A stretch of 5,641 nucleotides of DNA, from assembly GCA_003476475.1 (NCBI GenBank), contig DMUD01000045.1, positions 1 through 5,641 of the forward strand, given 5' to 3'. The notes beneath the pieces were generated by a model. It was not told the origin of the DNA. It saw nothing but the letters and a program-made list of their open reading frames with translations, and did no database searches. The translations under genes were made by a program, and so were the position numbers. Source of the stretch: Cytophagales bacterium. GTDB lineage: Bacteria; Bacteroidota; Bacteroidia; Cytophagales; UBA9547. Shown here one piece after another: positions 1 through 5,641 of this stretch (position 1 is its first letter; every line of letters starts with the position of its first letter).

Positions 1-18
1 ACGACGCTCTTCCGATCT
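1..18 (+). other. Illumina sequencing adapter remnant (non-biological)
   Basis: The first 18 bases, ACGACGCTCTTCCGATCT, are identical to the 3' end of the Illumina TruSeq read-1 (universal) adapter. Genuine insert sequence therefore begins about position 19. This is untrimmed adapter at a contig edge. It means the region upstream of the first gene, including most of any promoter, is missing from this assembly, and no biological meaning should be given to these bases. Confidence 0.95.
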
Positions 19-74
19 GAAATAGTAATTTTTGCATTTAATTGTAACTTTATATAATCGAAATAATTAAAAAC

Positions 75-1829
75 ATGTGTAGAATAGGGCGATGTAAATA
101 TGTATTAGTTTTTATTGTTTTAATATATCAAAATAATGCAGTAGCGCAGCGGGTAGCATTGCCCAGCAATGCATACGGAGTTTGGGACCGGGGAGATGGT
201 ATTGCTGATTATGCGGATCCTGCATTCGATTATATAATGGGGATTGAAGGTGGAGCTGATTGGGCCAGTATTCAAAGCATTTCGCCAAACGATTTTGACT
301 TTTCAAGTATTCAAAGAACCCTTGATAATGCGCTGAAATATAATAAGTTGGTGAAACTCAGTATCGGAGTAGGACCAGATTCTCCTGAATGGTTATATAA
401 GAACGGGGTGCCTTTGGTAAAAGTAAAAGATAACAAGCCTGGCAAGCATGATAAATTTCCAAATTATCCATTTTATTTAAATGAAAATTATAAGAAATAT
501 TATTTTGAATTGATCAAGCAGTTCTCACTTTTTTTACGAAATCAACCGAATGAAAAATTCAAGTGCATAGCCTTTGTACAAGTTAAAACAGGGGCAACTG
601 GTGATGAAGAACCTTTTAAAGGCAAACCAATAGATGAGCAATATTCGATTTCTCAACAAGAATGGTTAGACTTTAGGTTAGAAGCGTTCAATGCATATAA
701 GAGATATTTTAACGATGTTGCCGACCATAAAATAGCCCTTACATTCAACAGAGTGGATCCAGAAAAAAATCCCAAAGAATTCGATTGGATGATGACAAAA
801 ATAGATCCAGCCATTGGATTTGGAATAAAAGGCGGTGCATACAATCGCGGACATCATTTATCGGATGAAAAAAGCTACAAAGAAAAATGGTATAAATATC
901 TGGTGAATCCTAAAGGATTAAAACTTTTCTCGGCATCTGAAATGGATCAAAGTTGGCAAAAAGGGTATTTCATCTTAAATCCTGAAATCGGGTTTTATTG
1001 GGCTGTCCTTAGTGGATTGAATGTTGGTTTATCAACAACAAATCTTTCTAAAAGTGCAGTAAAATATGCTGTTGAACACGATGAAATTAGACAGATTTAT
1101 AAAATGTACAATAAATATGCCCAGCAAGTATTCCCACAAACTGCACAGTTTGCTTATTCTGTTTTTCATGAAGGATTGAATGCGGCAAATACCACCAGAT
1201 TTCCTGAAGCTACTTTCGGTAAGGCAACTGAGAAAAATACTGATCGGTACTCGAAAATTTGTGCAGCGTTTGTATCAAGAGGAGCTAAGATTGATGATAT
1301 ACAATCAGTTGCCTTAGGACAAGTGGCACAACGAGATGTTCAAACAGGGTATAATGACGTGGGATGGGATATTCAAGAAGGTAATTATGAAAGGTTTTTG
1401 ACGCAAATAAAAGCCGATGAAACCTCTATAGGACTATTCAGGGTTAGGGGTAACATCGATGAAAAGTCATCAAAATATGATCGATTTGCCCGTTCTTTTG
1501 AAAATGCTACTGGAAAAAACACGATGTATTTTGGATTCGATGAAGAAATGTTTGTAAATGGGAAACCTAAAAGTTTAAAATTTACCATAACATGGCTTGA
1601 TAAAAACGCTGGTTCTACTTGGGCTTTAAAGTATAATGATGGCCAAAAGGCAAAAACTGCTGTTGAGGTAAAGGGGATAGGAGATAATACATGGAAATCA
1701 GTAACAGTAATTGTAGCAGATATGTCTTTAAAGCATCAAGGTGAATTTCAATCTGATTTTGTTTTGGTAAATACGGATAAAGCAGATGATATTTTTAATG
1801 GTATTGAAGTGGAAATTATAAGAAAATAA
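75..1829 (+). CDS. Secreted TIM-barrel glycoside-hydrolase-like protein, paralog A (catalytic site partly altered)
   Basis: Probably a secreted or periplasmic carbohydrate-active protein of 584 residues; exact family not recognised. Residues 1-25 form a signal peptide: basic start, hydrophobic stretch about 9-18, A-V-A-Q cleavage region, no lipobox. Residues about 30-340 read as a (beta/alpha)8 barrel of GH-A / GH42-like character, including SPEWLYKNGVP at 103-113. An alpha-helical linker follows, then a C-terminal beta-sandwich-like domain from about 430 (YNDVGW at 426-431) to the end. It aligns almost without gaps to the gene at 3388-5112. E289-x-D291 after FSAS matches E290-x-D292 of the paralog and is a candidate nucleophile. 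However, T172 stands where the paralog has E173, and Q67 where it has E67; D177 and E179 are kept. It may thus be a pseudoenzyme, a binding protein, or an enzyme with another acid/base. The start is the first ATG after an in-frame stop at 45-47. It ends 10 bp before the sulfatase gene. The hydrolase fold is inferred by eye; the paralogy is seen directly. Confidence 0.8.
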   Translation: MCRIGRCKYVLVFIVLIYQNNAVAQRVALPSNAYGVWDRGDGIADYADPAFDYIMGIEGGADWASIQSISPNDFDFSSIQRTLDNALKYNKLVKLSIGVGPDSPEWLYKNGVPLVKVKDNKPGKHDKFPNYPFYLNENYKKYYFELIKQFSLFLRNQPNEKFKCIAFVQVKTGATGDEEPFKGKPIDEQYSISQQEWLDFRLEAFNAYKRYFNDVADHKIALTFNRVDPEKNPKEFDWMMTKIDPAIGFGIKGGAYNRGHHLSDEKSYKEKWYKYLVNPKGLKLFSASEMDQSWQKGYFILNPEIGFYWAVLSGLNVGLSTTNLSKSAVKYAVEHDEIRQIYKMYNKYAQQVFPQTAQFAYSVFHEGLNAANTTRFPEATFGKATEKNTDRYSKICAAFVSRGAKIDDIQSVALGQVAQRDVQTGYNDVGWDIQEGNYERFLTQIKADETSIGLFRVRGNIDEKSSKYDRFARSFENATGKNTMYFGFDEEMFVNGKPKSLKFTITWLDKNAGSTWALKYNDGQKAKTAVEVKGIGDNTWKSVTVIVADMSLKHQGEFQSDFVLVNTDKADDIFNGIEVEIIRK

Positions 1830-1839
1830 ATACAGTAAA

Positions 1840-3387
1840 ATGAAGCAAATATTCGTTATTCTCGTTTTCAACCTGTTTATAGTAAACGCGAACATTTATG
1901 CTCAAAAAGCTGATCGACCTAATATTATATTAATTGCTGTAGATGACTTAAATGATTGGGTGGGTGCCATGGGGGGCAATCCTCAAATGTTAACTCCCAA
2001 TATGGACAAATTAGCAAAGCAATCTGTTGTGTTCCGGAATACAAGTTGTGCTGGCCCGGTCTGTTGCCCTTCACGCTCGGCCTTGCTTTCAGGGTTTATG
2101 CCTTCAAAAACAGGTGCTTATGGGAATGCTAACAATATGCTTAATTCTATACTCGTTCAGGAGAATGCAACGCTGCCCGAGTATTTTTCTAAAAATGGCT
2201 ATGTAACTATTTCAAAAGGTAAAATATTTCACAAGCATTTAACTGAAAATGGTGTTGACCATGGACAATGGGCATTTGATGAATGGGAATTGGAAAATGG
2301 TTCATCTGAAATTATAAAAGAAAAATTATACTCTAGAAATGAAGGTATAATTAACGGCCAAGTTGTTACTGATGCCAAATATAAAGTAGGTGGCGGCACT
2401 GAATTCGCCTGGGCACCAACCAAAGCACCCAAAGAAGAAACCAAAGACTACCGAACAGCCACATGGTTTGAAAATAAATTAAAGCAGGACTATGATAAAC
2501 CATTTTTTATGGCAGTGGGAATATCCAAACCGCATTTGCCTTGGTTTGTGCCACAAGAATACTTTGATAGATACAATATAGATACCATCAAGCTACCGGA
2601 GTACAAACTGAATGACTTAGATGATATTTTGTCAAAAAATAATGAAAAATACGCAAGTCCATCTCTGGATTTTCAGTGGGTACAACAAGACCCAGTCCTT
2701 TTCAAAAAAGCAATTCAAGCGTATATGGCTTCAGCTTCTTATGCAGATGATTGCGTTGGAGTAGTGTTAGAGGCTTTGAAAAAAAGCAAGTATGCTGAAA
2801 ATACCATCGTTGTACTATTTGGTGATCATGGCTGGCATCTTGGCGAAAAGCTGCGCTTCCGAAAAGCAGAGTTGTGGAAGGAATCAACACAGACTACTTT
2901 TATTGTTCATGTTCCAGGCATGACCAAGCAACAGCTCTGCTTTAGGAATGTAAACCTGATGGATATTTACCCAACACTTATTGATTTATGTAAACTTCCA
3001 AAAAAAGATAATATTGATGGCGAAAGCCTCAGCCCATTGCTTGCCAATACTACATTACAGTGGCATCCTACCGTAACTACAGATGGCAAGGGTTCCCATT
3101 CCGTAATTTCTGAGGAGTGGCATTATATTTATCGGGGCAAAAAGGAAATAGTTGAAGAATTATATAATATTAAAAATGACCCGATGGAGTGGGATAATTT
3201 AGCCAATTCAACAAAAAAAGAGATTTTAAAAGTCAAAGAAGAATTGCATGCGTTGCTTCCTAAAGTAGATGCAGTTCCATTGCCTAGCAATGGAAAGAAC
3301 AATGCCAATGACAGTGAGGAAGGTGGTAAAGCGGGGAATGTCGATCTTACATTAAAAGCAAAAAGACTTTTACAAAAGCTCCATTAA
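1840..3387 (+). CDS. Secreted formylglycine-dependent sulfatase, iduronate-2-sulfatase-like (family S1)
   Basis: A type I sulfatase of the alkaline-phosphatase superfamily, 515 residues, complete. It should hydrolyse a sulfate ester on a sugar, in the periplasm or outside the cell. Residues 1-22 are a signal peptide ending Y-A-Q. Active-site elements appear in the family order: calcium-binding D35-D36 in AVDDLNDW; the maturation motif C75-C-P-S-R79 with LLSG at 82-85, where C75 would become formylglycine; K128 and H131 in KGKIFHK; K230 and H232 in SKPHLPW; D329-H330 in GDHGWHLGEK; and K342. The phrases LNDWVGAMGG, LDDI, MDIYPTLIDLC and the C-terminal LYNIKNDPMEWDNLA are typical of bacterial proteins annotated iduronate-2-sulfatase (SulfAtlas S1_7 is my best guess, from memory). 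That name need not reflect the substrate; relatives include marine polysaccharide sulfatases. After about residue 475 there is a polar, low-complexity tail. The next gene starts immediately after its stop. No sulfatase-maturing enzyme is encoded here, so it must lie elsewhere. Confidence 0.95.
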   Translation: MKQIFVILVFNLFIVNANIYAQKADRPNIILIAVDDLNDWVGAMGGNPQMLTPNMDKLAKQSVVFRNTSCAGPVCCPSRSALLSGFMPSKTGAYGNANNMLNSILVQENATLPEYFSKNGYVTISKGKIFHKHLTENGVDHGQWAFDEWELENGSSEIIKEKLYSRNEGIINGQVVTDAKYKVGGGTEFAWAPTKAPKEETKDYRTATWFENKLKQDYDKPFFMAVGISKPHLPWFVPQEYFDRYNIDTIKLPEYKLNDLDDILSKNNEKYASPSLDFQWVQQDPVLFKKAIQAYMASASYADDCVGVVLEALKKSKYAENTIVVLFGDHGWHLGEKLRFRKAELWKESTQTTFIVHVPGMTKQQLCFRNVNLMDIYPTLIDLCKLPKKDNIDGESLSPLLANTTLQWHPTVTTDGKGSHSVISEEWHYIYRGKKEIVEELYNIKNDPMEWDNLANSTKKEILKVKEELHALLPKVDAVPLPSNGKNNANDSEEGGKAGNVDLTLKAKRLLQKLH

Positions 3388-5112
3388 ATGAAAGTTCAAA
3401 AATTTGTTGGTTTTATAGCAATAGGATTTCTTTTCTTTTTTGCATTTTCAATTCAGGCACAGACACCATTTCCTGCAAATTGCTGGGGTGTCTACAGCTG
3501 GGCTGGATGGAATCCGGAAAAAGTTACAAAACAGAGTCATCCTTTGATAAAGGGAGCTCCATTAATATTAAAATGGTCACAAATAGAACCTGCCTCAGGA
3601 AATTTTAAGTTCGAAGAACAAATTGGGCAAAAACTGAAACTACTCAAGGAGAATGATTTCTATACTTTCATCATGATTTGGGTAGCTCCAAACTCTCCCA
3701 AATGGTTGTATGAGAATGGGGTGCCAGAACTGGAAATGACAAAAACATTCAATCCATTAGGAGAGCAGCGCAACCAGACATTTCCCTATTATTTAGACGA
3801 GGATTATATAAGGTACTATCATCGCATGTTGACAGCATTTGGTCAATATGTAAAACAATTGCCAAAAGAACTGCAGTCACGCATTCTTTATATTCAGTCT
3901 GCAGAAGGTTCTACTGGTGACGGTGAAGGGTACAAGGGAAAGCCTTTAGACCCACAATTTAATATAACAAATGAGCAATGGGGAGATTTTAGAATCAAAG
4001 CATGGGATGTTCTAAAAAATGCATTAACAGATAAAAATACCGGTGGTGGAATGGTAAAGCCGGTGCTGGTCAATTATGATTCCAACAATGGTATTCAATA
4101 CAACTGGTTGTTGGACAATTTTGATGTTATTGGGCTTAAGAACGGCATGTTCAGCCACGGTTATCATATCAGTGAAACGAATTATAGGCTCCAGAACTGG
4201 CAAAAATTTAAGGAAGAAGTACAAAAAAGAGGGAAACAGTTTTTTTCCAGGGGAGAACAGGATGGAGAGTGGGCCGTTTATGGTTGGAGCACGAAAAATC
4301 CAGCACAAGCTTTTTATTGGTCTTCTCTTTTTGCTACACACTGTGGCCTTGATATGTGGAATGTACCTGCAGAAGCGTCAGAAGGAAAACAATTTGAACC
4401 AGCTTTGAAGTTTTTCAATAAATATGCAGGACAACATGATCCTGCAACAGCTCAATCAGCTTTTTGTGCCTTCCAAAAAGGGTTGGATGCATCTGATACC
4501 ATCGCTTTTCCCGTAGCCAAATATGGGGAAGCCGCCAAGAACAATATTTCCCGTTATATAAAAATCGCGGAGGAATTTAAAGCATTTGGAGTCATTCAAG
4601 GTGACCCAGAAAAAGCCATTGGCGAAGGCATGCTTAATAGAAAGCGGCAGGATTATAATGATGTTGGCTGGGGGATATCCCCCGGTAACTACAGCCGATT
4701 TTTAACCCAGATTGATCCTGAATCTACAAGTATTGGTTGGTGGCACAAGGGTCCTCCCGAAAGTGTTTACAGTCAATTTTCCCGATCAATCAATACCAAT
4801 AATACAAACAAAGCCATTTATTTTGATGTTGACGATCAATTTTTAGGCAAATCAAAAAGCATTGAAGTTCGTATTGTTTGGCTTGATGAAGGTGTTGCTG
4901 AATGGGCATTATTGTATGATGCGCGGGATGCAAAAAACAAAAAGGCATTTTCAATAAAGAATACTAATTCAGGCATTTGGAAAGAGAAAACCATTCTTTT
5001 GGCGGATCCTTTTTTTAATAACAGGGGGGAAAATAACGCTGATATTTTTATCCGTACAAACGGTAACGGTATAGCGATATTTCACTTGATTGAGTTGAAC
5101 AAAAAGAGTTAA
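3388..5112 (+). CDS. Secreted TIM-barrel glycoside-hydrolase-like protein, paralog B (putative active enzyme)
   Basis: A probable secreted glycoside hydrolase, 574 residues, of a family I cannot name. Residues 1-25 are a signal peptide (long hydrophobic run 6-22, cleavage near Q-A-Q). The barrel domain, about 30-340, opens with WGVYSWAGW, then WSQIEPASGNFKF (63-75) and NSPKWLYENGVPEL (102-115), which resemble the N-terminal barrel strands of GH42-type beta-galactosidases and other clan GH-A enzymes. QSAEGSTGDGE places E173, D178 and E180 at a likely strand-4 end, giving acid/base candidates. FSRGEQDGEW places E290 and D292 at a later strand, giving a nucleophile candidate. A helical region with FNKYAGQ and KGLDASD follows, then a beta-sandwich-like domain from about 428 to the end, perhaps carbohydrate-binding. 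The ATG directly abuts the sulfatase stop (TAAATG), which implies co-transcription and probably translational coupling. No type IX secretion tail or lipobox is visible. The catalytic assignments are inferences; the match to the gene at 75-1829 over the full length is direct. Confidence 0.85.
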   Translation: MKVQKFVGFIAIGFLFFFAFSIQAQTPFPANCWGVYSWAGWNPEKVTKQSHPLIKGAPLILKWSQIEPASGNFKFEEQIGQKLKLLKENDFYTFIMIWVAPNSPKWLYENGVPELEMTKTFNPLGEQRNQTFPYYLDEDYIRYYHRMLTAFGQYVKQLPKELQSRILYIQSAEGSTGDGEGYKGKPLDPQFNITNEQWGDFRIKAWDVLKNALTDKNTGGGMVKPVLVNYDSNNGIQYNWLLDNFDVIGLKNGMFSHGYHISETNYRLQNWQKFKEEVQKRGKQFFSRGEQDGEWAVYGWSTKNPAQAFYWSSLFATHCGLDMWNVPAEASEGKQFEPALKFFNKYAGQHDPATAQSAFCAFQKGLDASDTIAFPVAKYGEAAKNNISRYIKIAEEFKAFGVIQGDPEKAIGEGMLNRKRQDYNDVGWGISPGNYSRFLTQIDPESTSIGWWHKGPPESVYSQFSRSINTNNTNKAIYFDVDDQFLGKSKSIEVRIVWLDEGVAEWALLYDARDAKNKKAFSIKNTNSGIWKEKTILLADPFFNNRGENNADIFIRTNGNGIAIFHLIELNKKS

Positions 5113-5141
5113 CAATACATTCTATCATTTATCTTGGGTAA

Positions 5142-5170
5142 AGAAATTTACATTATTTAAATAGAAATTT
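5142..5170. repeat. Short direct repeat AGAAATTT in the 64-bp spacer before the second sulfatase
   Basis: The only sizeable intergenic gap (5113-5176) holds two copies of AGAAATTT, at 5142-5149 and 5163-5170, each followed shortly by CAT and starting 21 bp apart, about two helical turns. The second copy ends 6 bp before the start codon at 5177. The spacing would suit a protein-binding site or an A-rich translation enhancer. In DNA this rich in A and T an 8-base repeat can easily arise by chance, so function is only a possibility. Confidence 0.3.
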
Positions 5171-5176
5171 CATACA

Positions 5177-5641
5177 ATGAACAAACAATCTGCCAAGAAG
5201 ATAAAATATGTTTTTCTTTTATTTGGTTTATTTCTATCCGTTTCAGCAATAGGACAAAATAAGCGACCAAATATTTTGGTTATCATGGCTGATGACATTT
5301 CTAGAACAAGTATAGGAGTTTATGGCAGTAAATTTATTAAAACCCCAAATTTCGATCGTATCGCTCATGAAGGTGTTTTGTTTACCAATGCGTATGTTTC
5401 CAATCCTAAATGTTCGCCTTCACGCGCTTGTTTTTTAACTGGTCGTTACTCTTGGCAACTTGAAGAAGCCGCCAATCATATTCCGGTTATGCCGCCTAAA
5501 TGGAAATTTTATCCAGAGTTGCTAGAAAGCAATGGTTATACCATCGGATTTACTGGAAAAGGGTGGGGCCCTGGGGTATATTATGGAGAACATAATCCTG
5601 CGGGGTGGGAATTTAATAATTTTAATTTAAAGCCTCCTTAT
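5177..5641 (+). CDS. Secreted formylglycine-dependent sulfatase, second type, N-terminal part (cut by window end)
   Basis: The first 155 codons of a type I sulfatase stay open to the last base; the family is usually around 450-550 residues, so about two thirds is missing. Residues 1-27 are a signal peptide: lysine-rich start (K3, K7, K8, K10), hydrophobic 11-22, then A-I-G-Q. D39-D40 in IMADDISR are the expected calcium ligands. The maturation motif is canonical, C79-S-P-S-R83 with FLTGR at 86-90; C79 would be converted to formylglycine. YSWQLEEAANH (91-101), PPKWKFYPELLESNGY (106-121) and TGKGWGPG (126-133, containing the expected K128) resemble bacterial sulfatases annotated heparan N-sulfatase-like (SulfAtlas S1_8 from memory, unverified). 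This differs from the upstream sulfatase, so the two likely attack different sulfate positions. The ATG is the first after an in-frame stop at 5162-5164. It follows the preceding gene by 64 bp with no clear terminator, so it is probably in the same operon. The remaining catalytic residues lie beyond the window. Confidence 0.93.
   Translation, partial: MNKQSAKKIKYVFLLFGLFLSVSAIGQNKRPNILVIMADDISRTSIGVYGSKFIKTPNFDRIAHEGVLFTNAYVSNPKCSPSRACFLTGRYSWQLEEAANHIPVMPPKWKFYPELLESNGYTIGFTGKGWGPGVYYGEHNPAGWEFNNFNLKPPY

Noticed and set aside
26..52. Possible Bacteroidota promoter: TAACTTTA at 45-52 resembles the -7 consensus TAnnTTTG, and there is a TTTG at 31-34
   Set aside because: The last base of the -7 box does not match and the two boxes are only about 10 bp apart instead of roughly 19-20. 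With the upstream DNA replaced by adapter, the promoter cannot be judged.
4024..4408. Overlapping reading frames inside paralog B: a 105-codon frame on the minus strand (4024-4341) and a 110-codon frame on the plus strand (4076-4408)
   Set aside because: Both lie wholly within a strongly supported gene, have no recognisable domain or signal, and have biased composition typical of shadow frames.
75..5112. Recent tandem duplication or assembly error producing the two hydrolase-like genes
   Set aside because: The paralogs have clearly diverged across their whole length, including signal peptides and putative active-site residues, and share no long identical nucleotide stretches, so this is an old duplication or separate acquisition.
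5138..5151. Inverted repeat GTAAA-GAAA-TTTAC as a terminator between paralog B and the second sulfatase
   Set aside because: The stem is only five base pairs, mostly A-T, and is not followed by a T run. It is too weak to act as an intrinsic terminator.
1..5641. CRISPR array, tRNA or rRNA gene, insertion sequence, riboswitch
   Set aside because: Coding sequence covers nearly all of the window, the only gaps are 56, 10 and 64 bp, and none shows repeat-spacer structure, RNA-gene features or terminal inverted repeats.

Overview
The window looks like the end of a draft contig from a member of the Bacteroidota, most plausibly a polysaccharide-degrading flavobacterium or relative. This is inferred from four signs: AT-rich DNA, no Shine-Dalgarno-like sequence before the starts, signal peptides ending in A-Q just after the hydrophobic core, and tightly packed secreted hydrolase and sulfatase genes as found in polysaccharide utilization loci (PULs). 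No rRNA, tRNA, SusC/SusD pair or other taxon marker is present, so neither genus nor substrate can be fixed.

Layout: positions 1-18 are not biological but match the 3' end of the Illumina read-1 adapter, so only 56 bp of genuine DNA (19-74) precede the first gene. Four genes then run left to right on the + strand: a secreted TIM-barrel glycoside-hydrolase-like protein (75-1829); a complete formylglycine sulfatase of iduronate-2-sulfatase type (1840-3387); a second glycoside-hydrolase-like protein that is a full-length paralog of the first (3388-5112); and the N-terminal 155 codons of a second, different sulfatase (5177 to the window end). The gaps are 10 bp, 0 bp and 64 bp, with no convincing terminator, so the four probably form one transcript.

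Inferred function: all four proteins carry export signals, so they should act in the periplasm or outside the cell. The sulfatases would remove sulfate esters from a sulfated glycan and the two hydrolase-like proteins would cut or bind its sugar backbone. The alternating hydrolase, sulfatase, hydrolase, sulfatase order suggests related linkages processed in successive desulfated states. The most interesting point is the paralog pair. I could not assign them to a named CAZy family, and the first has lost a glutamate at a position that could be the acid/base of the second.
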